From Spirosoma rhododendri (GTDB lineage: Bacteria; Bacteroidota; Bacteroidia; Cytophagales; Spirosomataceae): a DNA stretch of 64,000 nt. The stretch covers positions 620,001 to 684,000 of the forward strand of contig NZ_CP051677.1 of the NCBI RefSeq assembly GCF_012849055.1, read 5' to 3'. Below, in pieces: positions 8,515-17,081 of the stretch. The translations under genes were made by a program, and so were the position numbers. The notes beneath the pieces were generated by a model. The model worked only from the letters and a program-made list of their open reading frames with translations, was not told where the DNA came from and searched no databases. Position 1 is the first letter of the stretch, and every line of letters starts with the position of its first letter.

Positions 8515-9711
8515 TCAGATCAGCAATTGCTCGGCTACGGGCAGCAGCGGAGCCACTTCGGCCTGCGCCTGCAACAGCGCATCGGCATAGGGTTGGTAGA
8601 GCACGCGCCCCGGCGGGGTTGTCGACAAGTCAGCATCCCACAGGCCCGACTTGTGCCAGGGCGTGAGGTGATCCCAATCGGGCCGGTCGACAATTGGATA
8701 CAGGCAGACGCCCCACAGCGGTACGCCCGCGAGTAAAGCAGCTGCGCATTCCTGCCCGATCATCCGAATCCACTGCGGCCGGTCAATACCGGGGTGGCTG
8801 GTTTCGGTTAGGGCGATGGGTCGTTTGTAGCGATCGTGGGCTTCGATCAGCAGTTTCCGCAGCGGTACCCAGCGCGGGTCGGGCACGGCGTCGGCCCAGC
8901 CCAGGAACGTGTGCGTACCGCTGATCCACTGATTGTTGTAATAATAGTTGAAGCCCAGAATATCCAGAAATTCAGGCGACCCGCCCAGCTCGGGCGAAAT
9001 CCGACCCGCCAACATATCGACGGACTGAAACTGGTTATTGTGCCCTTCGGCGGCTCTGTCCCGTTCGGCTTTGGTGGCCGGCAAAGGTGGCACGATATGC
9101 ACCAATGGTTCGGTGGTCAGAATACGAATCGACGGGTCGATTTCGCGCATGGCCGCCACGCACTCGATGTAGCCGCGCATCAGTCCGCGCTTCACTTCCC
9201 AGCCCTGTTTCGTGCAGTACGGCGATGTGCCGCGGGCATCGCCACCCAGCCACGACATGAAACTCACTTCGTTGATCGGCGTTACAATCAGCGGCTCGTC
9301 GGGATACAGGTCGCGGTAAAATCGAACGAATGCCCGACCCAGCGCGGCAAAGCGCCGGGCAAACATCGGGTGCAGGGGTGTCAGGTCGTCGGGGTAGCCG
9401 AAGTGGCACAAGTCCCAAACTTGTTGAATACCCTGCCGGTGGCCTTCGGCAAGCATCGACTCGACCGTGCGCCAGTCGTACTGATACGCCGTTTTTTCGA
9501 CCTGACTCCAGCGGATGCCTTCCCGGACGGTACGCAGGTCGAACTGTTTCAGGTCTTCGTAATCCTGCTGAATGAGTTGCAGGTGGCCCGTCAGGGGCAG
9601 AAAATCGACGCGATTACCAAAAGCGTTGAGTTGATCGGTACACTCGTAACCGGCCCACCAGAACGAACGAAATGGATTCCCGGTGGTCGATACAGATAAC
9701 GTTGAGGGCAT
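8515..9711 (-). CDS. GH-A clan glycoside hydrolase (family 1-like)
   Basis: A 398-residue TIM-barrel glycosidase of beta-glucosidase type. The acid/base is Glu148 in TPINEVSF on strand 4 and the nucleophile is Glu303 in ALTETSH on strand 7, the spacing expected for a retaining GH-A enzyme. WWAGYECTDQ near the N-terminus and the strand WDLCHFGYP are also typical. No signal peptide is seen, so it is probably cytoplasmic. It is shorter than classic GH1 enzymes (about 450), and its sugar specificity cannot be read. It starts with ATG at 9711 and lies upstream of the lipase on the same strand. Confidence 0.78.
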   Translation of the reverse strand: MPSTLSVSTTGNPFRSFWWAGYECTDQLNAFGNRVDFLPLTGHLQLIQQDYEDLKQFDLRTVREGIRWSQVEKTAYQYDWRTVESMLAEGHRQGIQQVWDLCHFGYPDDLTPLHPMFARRFAALGRAFVRFYRDLYPDEPLIVTPINEVSFMSWLGGDARGTSPYCTKQGWEVKRGLMRGYIECVAAMREIDPSIRILTTEPLVHIVPPLPATKAERDRAAEGHNNQFQSVDMLAGRISPELGGSPEFLDILGFNYYYNNQWISGTHTFLGWADAVPDPRWVPLRKLLIEAHDRYKRPIALTETSHPGIDRPQWIRMIGQECAAALLAGVPLWGVCLYPIVDRPDWDHLTPWHKSGLWDADLSTTPPGRVLYQPYADALLQAQAEVAPLLPVAEQLLI

Positions 9712-9807
9712 GAGGAAAACAGTCTACGGACTGTGCGAGTGATTACCAAAGGTGCCTAAAAATGGGACGGTAGGCAAACTTACCGGCTACTTTGTGAGCT
9801 AAAGGAG

Positions 9808-10632
9808 CTATAATCCCTGCACGATAGCCAGCACGAGTTTGGCCGAATTGCGGGCAGCTGTCGGGTAAAATTTGTCGTAGGCGATGTGCGCTTCGGCATC
9901 GGCGCGGTCGCTCAGGCTGCGGATAATGAGGTGCGGTACCTGAAGCTGATAGCATACCTGCGCTACGGCCGCGCCTTCCATTTCGGTCGCATCGGCACCG
10001 AAGTCCGTCCGCAGGCTAACTCCCTTTGCCGCCGACGCCACAAACACGTCGCCCGTCACAACCGTACCCGTCATCACCCGCACCGGCCGGTTCGACACTC
10101 CACCGTCGGCCAGGGGAATTCCCTCCAATGTTACGGCACCGCTCACCCGCTGCGCCAGCCCCAGCAGGGTCGAATCGGCCGGAAAATACAGCGGATTGAA
10201 CTGCCGGGTGATGGCGTCGCGCGTTTGCCGGACAGGCGTATTTTTATCGGTAACCGAACTGTAATCGTGGTGGGCCGTGCGGCTGGCGATAACGATGTCG
10301 CCGGGTTGCAGATCGGGATTAGTGCCGCCCGCGATACCGGTAAACAGCACCCGCCGGGGCCGGAAGTGGTCGAGCAACAGGGCCGTTGTCATGGCGGCAT
10401 TCACCTTACCGATTCCCGTTTCGGCCACCACGACGCGTTGCTTCCCTAATTGTCCGGTTGTGAACACGATACCGTCTACAACAACCTCTTTCGGCTTTTT
10501 CAGCGACTGCTTCACCAGCGCGACCTCCGCCCCAAACGCCCCCAGCAAGCCCGTCACGGGCCGGGTTTTGTAGCGTTGTGCGTAAGCGGGCTGAATGAGA
10601 AAGGCGAAAGCGAGTAGCAGGTATTTGAGCAT
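9808..10632 (-). CDS. Exported 5'-methylthioadenosine/S-adenosylhomocysteine nucleosidase-like protein
   Basis: A member of the purine nucleoside phosphorylase/MTAN superfamily. It keeps the active-site Glu36 (FGAEVALV), the FTGIAGG phosphate/ribose loop (97-103), the ATEMEGAA motif with the ribose-binding Glu and the RSLSDRAD motif with the catalytic Asp. Unlike cytosolic MtnN it begins with a signal peptide (LLLAFAFLIQPAYAQ, about residues 4-19), so it should act in the periplasm. The function outside the cytoplasm is unclear: nucleoside salvage or breakdown of released SAH-type compounds are options. Length after cleavage (about 255) is slightly above MtnN. It is separated from eboC by repeat A2. 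Confidence 0.82.
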   Translation of the reverse strand: MLKYLLLAFAFLIQPAYAQRYKTRPVTGLLGAFGAEVALVKQSLKKPKEVVVDGIVFTTGQLGKQRVVVAETGIGKVNAAMTTALLLDHFRPRRVLFTGIAGGTNPDLQPGDIVIASRTAHHDYSSVTDKNTPVRQTRDAITRQFNPLYFPADSTLLGLAQRVSGAVTLEGIPLADGGVSNRPVRVMTGTVVTGDVFVASAAKGVSLRTDFGADATEMEGAAVAQVCYQLQVPHLIIRSLSDRADAEAHIAYDKFYPTAARNSAKLVLAIVQGL

Positions 10633-10642
10633 AGAATTTTAG

Positions 10643-10755
10643 TTAAACACAGAGGGACGGAGATAAGCACAGAGAGCACAGAGGTCATAACATCTGTGAA
10701 AATACGCGAAACCTCAGTGTTCTCCGTGTAAATCTCTGTGCCTCTGTGTTTAAAA
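10643..10755. repeat. Family A inverted repeat, copy 2
   Basis: Ends read TTAAACACAGAGG and CCTCTGTGTTTAA, with the ggagataagcac motif near the left end as in copy 1 and several internal cacagag/ctctgtg units. It lies between the nucleosidase start and the eboC stop. Confidence 0.8.
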
Positions 10756-10757
10756 AA

Positions 10758-11633
10758 CTACGTCACAGCGAAGACCTTAGCCAGCAACCGCGATAAGGGC
10801 AGCAGACAAAACACCAGCATAGCCAGCGGAAACGACGCAAAAGCCGCTACCCAGGCCGCGTTCATCACAATCAGCGATAGCACACCGGCTTTCACGGCCC
10901 GGCCAATGTTGGGGCCAATCGGTTCGCGGACGGCCTGCCAGAGCGGAGGGAAAATATAATAGCCAAACAGAGCCAGAAACGGGAAAGCCGTGCCGAGTTG
11001 CTGCCGGTCCTGCGCCAGCGCGGCCACGCAGCCGATAACCAGCGCGTAGAGTAATCCGGCCACGCGCAGCACCACCGGACTACCGCCGTGTACTTCGCCC
11101 CGACTGATCATGGTGATAGCCGCGATGTAAATAATCGGAATGATACCGACCCACAGCCAGGGCATCAGTTGATCGGGCAGGATGCTGACGCCCAGCAGCA
11201 GGTTAAGTCCCCGACACAAGCCCATGTTCAGCGGGCCAGCCAGCGAATGATGTTTGCCAAACCGGTCATACACAAGCGATACGACAACGATAGCCAGCGC
11301 CAGCAACCCCGCCGTGTTGTTGACCAGAAACGCCGTAATTACACCTAGCGCATACAGCCCAGCCCCTAGCCCGGCAGCCGCGCCTTTGCTGACGACGCCA
11401 CTCGGAATGGGTCGTTCGGGTCGCTCGACAGCGTCGAGTTCGGCATCGAACACGTCGTTGAATACGACGCCCCCCCCGTACAGACCAACTGTAGCAAGCG
11501 CCAGCCAGCCAATCGGGGCGGGGGCGGGACTGTTGGTTGCGAAATACCCCGCGATAGCCATACCCGCCAGCACGTCGGCGATGGCGGTGACGAGGTTGGC
11601 CGGACGAGTCAGCGAAAGCAATGCTTTGAGCAT
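10758..11633 (-). CDS. eboC: UbiA-like prenyltransferase family protein EboC
   Basis: A 291-residue polytopic inner-membrane protein. It has the first UbiA aspartate motif NDVFDAELDAVERPERP (about residues 59-75) and a second aspartate-containing region around LVYDRFGKHHSLAGP, with 8-9 hydrophobic helices. Among UbiA relatives, the GGVVFNDVFDAELDAVERPERPIPSG-type start and the short N-terminus match EboC of the ebo cluster, which in cyanobacteria is needed to export a scytonemin precursor. Support comes from eboB and eboA on the same strand upstream. The link between EboC chemistry and transport is not established. Ordinary quinone-type UbiA is the alternative. Confidence 0.78.
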   Translation of the reverse strand: MLKALLSLTRPANLVTAIADVLAGMAIAGYFATNSPAPAPIGWLALATVGLYGGGVVFNDVFDAELDAVERPERPIPSGVVSKGAAAGLGAGLYALGVITAFLVNNTAGLLALAIVVVSLVYDRFGKHHSLAGPLNMGLCRGLNLLLGVSILPDQLMPWLWVGIIPIIYIAAITMISRGEVHGGSPVVLRVAGLLYALVIGCVAALAQDRQQLGTAFPFLALFGYYIFPPLWQAVREPIGPNIGRAVKAGVLSLIVMNAAWVAAFASFPLAMLVFCLLPLSRLLAKVFAVT

Positions 11634-11660
11634 AGTTGATAAACAGTAAAAGTCGGCGGG

Positions 11661-12524
11661 TCAGCCCTGCGCCCGTTTGATGACACTACCCAACAGACTG
11701 CCGATGAATGTCAGACCGATGGAGCCGTACAGGCTAAAATTTTCGAGATCCTGCCGGTGTCCACCCACAGCCGGACCCAGCACAAACGTGTACCCCAGCC
11801 AGAGTAGCAGCGCCTGCTCGATAGCCAGCGCCCACCCTTTGCGGGTTTCCAGAAAGCCGATCAGCACACCCACAATGGCGGCTGCCAGATACGGCCAGTG
11901 AATGACATTGCTGCGCTTGATAATCAGCAGCAGCAGCGTACTCGTCAGCACGACCAGCCCCATGTGCAGCACGAACCGCCGATCGAAAAAAGCGGTGGGT
12001 GCGGGTTCACCGCCAATCGGTACGGTTGCCGCGTTTGCCAGTGTATCGGCCCGTTCCAGATCACTACGGCTCAGATCGGTACGGCGCAGCTTCTGCCCCG
12101 CCATACCCCGCCATCGGTATGGTTCGGGCAGATCGGTGCTGTTATGAAAAACGGCTTTGTCGAAATCGGTGAATGCCTGCTCGTAGTCGCCCTGTTCGTA
12201 ATGGATTTTACCCGTTTCCAGATGCAGCTCAGACACGGTGTCGTCGTAGCTTTTCCCCCGGTTCAGGTCGGTCAATGCTGCTGCCGGATCACCCAGATCG
12301 TGGTAAATCCGGGCCCGGTACAGATACGCCACGCTCGATTTGGGCTGCTCCGCCAGAGCCGCGTTGAAATACGCCAGTGCATCCGCCGTCTGTCCACCAT
12401 CGTACAGATTGATTCCATCGCGGAGACGGTCGGCTTCTTTTTGGGCGGCCGTCCGCTGATCGGCGTAGTAACGCAGGTAAATAATATAACCGACAAAAGC
12501 GGTCAGGGCGGTTAGTTCCAGCAT
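11661..12524 (-). CDS. TPR-repeat inner-membrane protein
   Basis: A 287-residue protein of unknown function. One N-terminal helix (about 2-18) is followed by three to four tetratricopeptide repeats (about 27-165, for example ALAYFNAALAEQPKSSVAYLYRARIYHDLGD type units), then four closely packed membrane helices (about 185-280). TPRs bind protein partners, so it is probably a scaffold or assembly factor at the membrane. It starts 27 bases upstream of eboC on the same strand and may be co-transcribed with it. It is not a known Ebo component, so its place between eboB and eboC is notable. Confidence 0.7.
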   Translation of the reverse strand: MLELTALTAFVGYIIYLRYYADQRTAAQKEADRLRDGINLYDGGQTADALAYFNAALAEQPKSSVAYLYRARIYHDLGDPAAALTDLNRGKSYDDTVSELHLETGKIHYEQGDYEQAFTDFDKAVFHNSTDLPEPYRWRGMAGQKLRRTDLSRSDLERADTLANAATVPIGGEPAPTAFFDRRFVLHMGLVVLTSTLLLLIIKRSNVIHWPYLAAAIVGVLIGFLETRKGWALAIEQALLLWLGYTFVLGPAVGGHRQDLENFSLYGSIGLTFIGSLLGSVIKRAQG

Positions 12525-12600
12525 GGGTCGTCTGGTTTACCATACAACACTGGTTGGCCTATAGTCATTCCAGATTCAGGCTTCTATTCAGCCTATTCGG

Positions 12601-12625
12601 GTGCCTTTTTGAGACAAAAGGCACA
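12601..12625 (-). terminator. Hairpin with A/T-rich arms
   Basis: GTGCCTTTT and AAAAGGCAC form a perfect 9-base stem around a 7-base loop. On the minus strand it follows eboB and the family D repeats and precedes the TPR gene, so it could end eboB transcription. Confidence 0.4.
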
Positions 12626-12652
12626 ACCAATATCCACAAGTCTGTCAATGGC

Positions 12653-12815
12653 TGAAATTACCCCCCAGCCCCCTGAAGGGGGAGCGGTTCATTTGCGGAA
12701 CGCTCCCCCTTCAGGGGGCTGGGGGTAAACGGGCCGAAGGAAATTTGCTAGCTATCTAAGCTAATACAAGAACTTAACAGCCCTGCCCTTCAGGGGGCTG
12801 GGGGTAATTTCAACC
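12653..12815. repeat. Family D inverted repeats (CCCCCTGAAGGGGG), nested copy 1
   Basis: TGAAATTACCCCCCAGCCCC at 12652-12671 is mirrored by GGGGCTGGGGGTAATTTCA at the right end (about 12795-12813), and an inner copy of the arm lies at 12701-12726. The nested layout suggests one element placed beside or inside another. It immediately follows the eboB stop. Confidence 0.75.
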
Positions 12816-12816
12816 G

Positions 12817-13749
12817 CTACCGGATAATGGTCGATTCCTTATCGACGCGGGGAGCCTGCCCACCACGCAGCACCGAACTGCCGTTGAACCGCTGACTTTG
12901 ATCAATGCCCAGCGGCTGGCTCAGCTCGTCCAGACTTAGCTGCCCGCTCTGGGCGAAAGCCGTAACGGCGTTAGTAAACGTGACGAGCCGGATAGCTTCG
13001 TCGGAAATGCCGTGCTGCTTCATCAGCGCAGCCGTTTTCGGGACGGCCAGCGGGTCGCTGATGCCCCAGTCGGCAGCGGAGTTGATCATGATACGTTCGG
13101 GGCCGTACTGCTTCACGATCTCGACCATCCGCTCGTTGCCCATTTTGGTGAACGGATAGATAGTAAAGCCCGCCCAGAAGCCCCGGTCCAGCGTTTCGCG
13201 AACCGTTTCTTCGTTGTTGTGGTCAACGATCACCATGCCGGGGTCGATACCGTGCTCGATGGCGATGTCCATACTCCGGCTTGTGCCCTGTTTTTTGTCG
13301 CGGTGGGGCGTGTGAATCTGCACCGGCAGGCCCGCTTCTTTCGCCAGATCGAGCTGGGCGCGGTAGTATTTTTCTTCGGAGACCGTCTGATCGTCGAAAC
13401 CGATTTCACCGATGCCAACGACGCCTTCTTTGTAAATAAACAGCGGTAGAATCTCCATCACCTGCTCGGCCAGCTCTTCCTGATTGGCTTCTTTCGAGTT
13501 CAGGCCGATGGTGCAGTAGTGCCGGATACCGAACTGCGACGCCCGGAACCGCTCCCACCCCACGAGGCTGGCAAAGTAATCGCGGAACGAGTCGACGCCG
13601 GTGCGGGGCTGCCCCAGCCAGAACGCCGGTTCAATCATCGCCACCACGCCCGCGTCGGCCATCGCCTGATAGTCGTCGGTAGTGCGGGAGGTCATGTGTA
13701 CGTGCATATCGAAGAACGACATGCCGCGAATAGAGTCCATAAAGTCCAT
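12817..13749 (-). CDS. eboB: TatD-family metal-dependent hydrolase EboB
   Basis: A 310-residue amidohydrolase-fold protein. The metal ligands are His16 and His18 (MHVH), a Glu in GEIGFDD, the His in QIHTPHRD and the His in VDHNNEE, as in TatD enzymes. The early segment VVAMIEPAFWLGQPRT with a following DYFASLVGWERFRA block is the pattern of the Ebo-cluster TatD proteins rather than of the DNase TatD itself. Its substrate is unknown. It starts with ATG at 13749 (a second ATG at 13740 is possible). It is on the same strand as eboC and eboA, but plus-strand genes separate it from eboA. Confidence 0.82.
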   Translation of the reverse strand: MDFMDSIRGMSFFDMHVHMTSRTTDDYQAMADAGVVAMIEPAFWLGQPRTGVDSFRDYFASLVGWERFRASQFGIRHYCTIGLNSKEANQEELAEQVMEILPLFIYKEGVVGIGEIGFDDQTVSEEKYYRAQLDLAKEAGLPVQIHTPHRDKKQGTSRSMDIAIEHGIDPGMVIVDHNNEETVRETLDRGFWAGFTIYPFTKMGNERMVEIVKQYGPERIMINSAADWGISDPLAVPKTAALMKQHGISDEAIRLVTFTNAVTAFAQSGQLSLDELSQPLGIDQSQRFNGSSVLRGGQAPRVDKESTIIR

Positions 13750-13909
13750 AACAGAGTGGGTTTGGAAACGTCAACGCCAGCGTTTACATGCTGGCGTCAG
13801 CAAAGATACGGTCGGATGAGATTGCCCCGCCGAATCCTTTTTTAATGCACAATTCACAACCCAATCCGCACCGGATTCGTTTTATAAACAGTAAACAACA
13901 AATACTGAT

Positions 13910-14629
13910 ATGGTACGATCTCAATCAGCGCGATCCGCCCGGTGGCTACTGGGTATCGCAGCTACACTGGCTATTGGCACCGGGTTAACTGCCTGTAATA
14001 AAGATGCAATTAACGACCTGACGCCCGACCAATCGCAGGTATACATCACCAACTACGACCGCTCGGTCAACTTCAGCCAGTACAAAACCTTCAGCCTGCC
14101 CGACTCCGTGGTGGTCGAATCGAATACCGGCTACACGACCTCGCTCGGCAGCGTTGAAAGTCGATTTGTCTCGAACGTTGCCGCTGCCCTGACCGCTCGT
14201 GGCTTCACCCGCGTGGCGGCTGGTCAGAAAGCCGATCTGGGGGTAGCCGTTATCAAGGTCAATAACCGGTATACGGGCGTTGGCGTCGATCCGTACGGCT
14301 CGTATTACTCAAATTACTGGGGTGGCGGCTTTGGCTATGGCGGATTCGGTGGCTACTACCCGTACTACCCAACTTACTACACGTATCAGGTGACGGACCG
14401 GTACTGGGAGATTCAGGCGGTCGATCTGAAGAACGCACCTGCTGGAGCCGGGACAGGTACTGGAACGGGTACCGGCACTGGAACAGGAACCGGGACAGGT
14501 ACCACCCAGCCGCAACTCAACGTTGTCTACGACGCGACCGTACGGGGCGACGACATTACGGATACGCAGTCGGTCGATGCCGCTACCACGGCCATTTTCA
14601 ACCAGTCGTCTTACCTGCGACCTAACTAA
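13910..14629 (+). CDS. DUF4136 lipoprotein with Gly-Thr repeat tract
   Basis: A 239-residue lipoprotein. The signal peptide ends in LTAC (Cys about residue 29), so it is lipid-anchored, probably in the outer membrane. The body carries the DUF4136 pattern: YDRSVNFSQYKTFSLPD near the start and VESRFVSNVAAALTARGF, then KADLGVAVIKV. A Gly/Tyr-rich loop (about 127-157) is followed by about nine Gly-Thr pairs (near 183-203) encoded at 14446-14503. DUF4136 function is unknown. The next gene, an outer-membrane barrel, starts 9 bases after its stop, so they are likely one transcript and may interact. Confidence 0.85.
   Translation: MVRSQSARSARWLLGIAATLAIGTGLTACNKDAINDLTPDQSQVYITNYDRSVNFSQYKTFSLPDSVVVESNTGYTTSLGSVESRFVSNVAAALTARGFTRVAAGQKADLGVAVIKVNNRYTGVGVDPYGSYYSNYWGGGFGYGGFGGYYPYYPTYYTYQVTDRYWEIQAVDLKNAPAGAGTGTGTGTGTGTGTGTGTTQPQLNVVYDATVRGDDITDTQSVDAATTAIFNQSSYLRPN
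14446..14503 (+). repeat. In-frame 6-base tandem repeat encoding Gly-Thr pairs
   Basis: Variants of GG-N-AC-N (such as ggtact, ggaacg, ggcact) repeat about nine times within the DUF4136 gene. The period is 6, so changes in copy number keep the frame. Confidence 0.8.
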
Positions 14630-14638
14630 GCATCACCC

Positions 14639-15304
14639 ATGAATCGTTATATGCTTCCGGCTTTGCTGGCGATCACGCTGGCACTTCCGGCCCTGGCTCA
14701 GACTACCCCTGAGCGCCCCTACGTTTATGAAAGCGTGTCGGAATACGACCGATACGTAACGTTCAATCTGTCAGCCCGCTACGGTGTTGCCCTCCCGATG
14801 GGTGGCCTGAAAACATACACCAGCGGCACATCGGCGACGAACCTGGCCCTCGACGGCGAGTGGCTGTTTCCGCAGCGTTTTTCGATTGGTCTGAAATCAG
14901 GCTATCAGTACACCAGCGAGCGACTTCCCCGGCAGACCATCTACTACGGCGATCAAACTATTTCGGCGGTACAGACACGCACCTTCAGCGTGATTCCGGT
15001 GATGGCGTCGCTGTCGTACTATTTCGCTCAGAATTCAGGGGCAATTCGTCCCTACGTGCAGATTGCCGGGGGCGGTGCCTTCGTCGATTACATCAACTAT
15101 TTCGGCGCGTTGGCCGATCAGAGCAAAGGCTTTAAAGGTGCTATTGCTCCGGCGATCGGGTTAAAGTTCTACGGCCGGCCGGAGCAGAAATTCGGTGCCG
15201 AGATTCAGGCGCAGTACCAGAACGTATTCTTCAACTACGGTCAGCTACCCAACAACGCCCCCTCGCTCATGCTCTCCGCCGGGCTTATTTATCGCTGGTA
15301 TTAG
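14639..15304 (+). CDS. Outer-membrane beta-barrel protein (OmpW/OmpA-barrel size)
   Basis: A 221-residue protein with a signal peptide (about 1-20, ending ALPALAQ) and alternating amphipathic strands such as RFSIGLKSGYQY and FSVIPVMASLSYYF. It ends in the aromatic LIYRWY, the usual C-terminal signal for BAM insertion. The size suggests an eight-stranded barrel of the OMP_b-brl group. No enzyme motif is present. It sits just behind the DUF4136 lipoprotein. Its transcript ends at the strong hairpin B3. Exact function is unknown. Confidence 0.8.
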   Translation: MNRYMLPALLAITLALPALAQTTPERPYVYESVSEYDRYVTFNLSARYGVALPMGGLKTYTSGTSATNLALDGEWLFPQRFSIGLKSGYQYTSERLPRQTIYYGDQTISAVQTRTFSVIPVMASLSYYFAQNSGAIRPYVQIAGGGAFVDYINYFGALADQSKGFKGAIAPAIGLKFYGRPEQKFGAEIQAQYQNVFFNYGQLPNNAPSLMLSAGLIYRWY

Positions 15305-15307
15305 GTC

Positions 15308-15402
15308 GGGTTTAAGGTTTGTAGTTTAACGTTTAAGGTTGGCTACCGCACGTAATCCATGCGGTAGCCAACCTTAAACGTTAAACCTTAGACTTTAAAC
15401 CT
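15308..15402. repeat. Family B inverted repeat, copy 3, with long perfect hairpin
   Basis: Between convergent genes, 26-base perfect arms begin TTTAACGTTTAAGGTTGG and end CCAACCTTAAACGTTAAA, around a 9-base loop. The outer GTTTAAGG and CTTTAAAC ends continue the symmetry. It probably terminates transcription in both directions. Confidence 0.8.
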
Positions 15403-15405
15403 GCC

Positions 15406-16080
15406 TCACATTAGCTCCCCAATATGCGGGGGCAGTGAACGCCCGGCAGCTCGCCGTTCGGCCGCGTAATCGGTCAGCGTCTGGGCGAGTCGGGCGTTTT
15501 TGCGTTCGTGCAGACCCGTGATCTGAGTAATGTCTTTGTCGGTGAAGAACGCTTTCAGAATCAGTTGATTCCAGGCCGCTTCGTCGAACTGCTCGGCGGG
15601 GTATGGGTTGTGCAGCATGATCGCCGATTGCACATCGGCGATGTTGTTACGGATGCCTTCGGTCGCCTGAAACCGCCAGCGTTCGGGGTACGACAGCACT
15701 GGCAGGGCAGAATACAGGGCCACCAACTCGTTAAGTTCAGCGGCTTTGAACAGTTGCGTAATCGTGCTGACGTACCGCTCCTCATCGTCGGCGGGGAGTT
15801 GCAGCAGCCACCACACCCGCGCCAGTCGGTCGCGGGTCCAGCCAGCCACGGTAAAGTCGGGACGGATGCGCTCGATGGCAAACGCCATGTCCTGCGGCAC
15901 CTCGATCACCTGCCGACCAACGTAGCGGGGCATGGCCGTAAAGACGCGATAAAACAGGGCCGGTTTGGGTTCGATCTGAAGCTGATCGGTTTGCTCGCGC
16001 AGGTACTGCACCCCCGCTGCTGAATCGGGTTGCTGCTCCAGCAGGTAGAGCAGCGTCTGGCTCATGGCAAGAATTGTCAT
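15406..16080 (-). CDS. eboA: EboA domain-containing protein
   Basis: A 224-residue soluble protein without signal peptide or enzyme motif. The stretch with LNELVALYSALPVL, LHNPYPAEQFDE, WNQLILKAFF and then GLHERKNARLA..DYAAERRAAGR matches the conserved C-terminal pattern of EboA proteins as I recall it (AWNQMVLKAL, GLD.R.N, YAHERWAAGR). EboA is part of the eboABCDEF set linked to export of specialised metabolites in cyanobacteria and other bacteria; its own activity is unknown. It lies 29 bases downstream of xerC on the same strand. A second start at 16065 is also possible. No eboD, E or F is seen. Confidence 0.75.
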   Translation of the reverse strand: MTILAMSQTLLYLLEQQPDSAAGVQYLREQTDQLQIEPKPALFYRVFTAMPRYVGRQVIEVPQDMAFAIERIRPDFTVAGWTRDRLARVWWLLQLPADDEERYVSTITQLFKAAELNELVALYSALPVLSYPERWRFQATEGIRNNIADVQSAIMLHNPYPAEQFDEAAWNQLILKAFFTDKDITQITGLHERKNARLAQTLTDYAAERRAAGRSLPPHIGELM

Positions 16081-16109
16081 GCTGTAAAAATACGACGCCC
16101 CTCCCCTTT

Positions 16110-17027
16110 CTACCCGTCTTTTTTGGCTTTGGGGTGCGCCTGATCGTAGGTTTTCTTCAACTGCTCCAGGCTGGTGTGCGTGTAAATCTGCGTTGCGGCC
16201 AGGCTGCTGTGGCCCAGCAAATCCTTGATCGCGTTGAGGTCGCCCCCCCGGTTGAGCAGGTGCGTCGCAAACGTATGGCGCAGTACGTGTGGGCTTTTCT
16301 TCTCCAGCGTCGTCACGACCGACAGATGCTTTTTTACGATGCGCTGAATCAGTACCGGGTACGCGCCAACGCCTTTGTCGCTCACGATCAGCACCGTAGC
16401 GTCGGCCTGCCCGTTGAACTCAGTTTCCTTCAGCGTGGTGTACTGCTGAATCAGGTCATACAGCGTTTGCGTCAGCGGGATCAGCCGGTGTTTGTTGCGC
16501 TTACCCAGCACTGTGATCGTGCGATTGTAGAGATTGACGTCGACGGTTTTCAGGCCGATGAGTTCGCTGAGCCGGATGCCCGTACCGTAGAGCAGTTCGA
16601 TCACCAGCTTATCGCGCAGCCCCTCAAACGTGTCGGGAAACTCGACCTCGTCGAGCAGCGTTTCCATCGGCTTTTCCTCGACGTAAACCGGCAGCTTGCG
16701 CGACATCTTCAGCGCCTGAATCTTGGTCATCGGGTCAACGGCGATCACCTTCCGGCGCAGCAGGTAACCGAAAAACGCCCGCAGCGTCGCGATCTTCCGG
16801 TTCACCGACGTCTTGTCCATCCCCCCCTCAACCATGCTGACGATCCACGACCGGATGTGCCGGAAATCAGCGCGTTCGGGCTGATCGACGTTACATTCCG
16901 TCGTCAGAAACTGGCTGAACTGCGCCATGTCGCCGGTGTAGGCCGTTAGGGTGTGCTGACTCAGCCGCTTTTCAAAACGGATATGTTTCAGGAAATCGTC
17001 GGTCTGATTCATCGGCAGCGGGTTCAT
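16110..17027 (-). CDS. xerC: Tyrosine recombinase XerC
   Basis: A XerC/D-type recombinase for resolving chromosome dimers at dif during division. Counting from the ATG at 17027 (305 residues) the catalytic set is Arg152 (TGIRLSE), Lys176, His247 and Arg250 (HVLRHTFATH), His273 (LLGHSS) and Tyr282 (QIYTH), all present. The N-terminal SAM-like DNA-binding domain spans about 5-90. A TTG at 17042 would add five residues and an ATG at 17012 would remove five. Size and lack of nearby att sites or phage genes favour the housekeeping enzyme over a mobile-element integrase. Confidence 0.88.
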   Translation of the reverse strand: MNPLPMNQTDDFLKHIRFEKRLSQHTLTAYTGDMAQFSQFLTTECNVDQPERADFRHIRSWIVSMVEGGMDKTSVNRKIATLRAFFGYLLRRKVIAVDPMTKIQALKMSRKLPVYVEEKPMETLLDEVEFPDTFEGLRDKLVIELLYGTGIRLSELIGLKTVDVNLYNRTITVLGKRNKHRLIPLTQTLYDLIQQYTTLKETEFNGQADATVLIVSDKGVGAYPVLIQRIVKKHLSVVTTLEKKSPHVLRHTFATHLLNRGGDLNAIKDLLGHSSLAATQIYTHTSLEQLKKTYDQAHPKAKKDG

Positions 17028-17081
17028 CCAGCGAATGTACAAACCATCTCGCGTCGGTTGGTCGATTCAAGCGGCTTTTCG

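Noticed and set aside
8836..9699. Plus-strand frame opposite the GH-A glycosidase
   Set aside because: Shadow frame; the glycosidase on the other strand has both catalytic glutamates.
12653..12815. Repeated GC-rich units as a possible CRISPR array
   Set aside because: Units are inverted and nested, not direct repeats with even spacers; no cas gene is in the window.
16110..17027. Tyrosine recombinase as integrase of a mobile element
   Set aside because: Sequence length and motifs match housekeeping XerC and there are no att repeats, tRNA or phage/conjugation genes around it.
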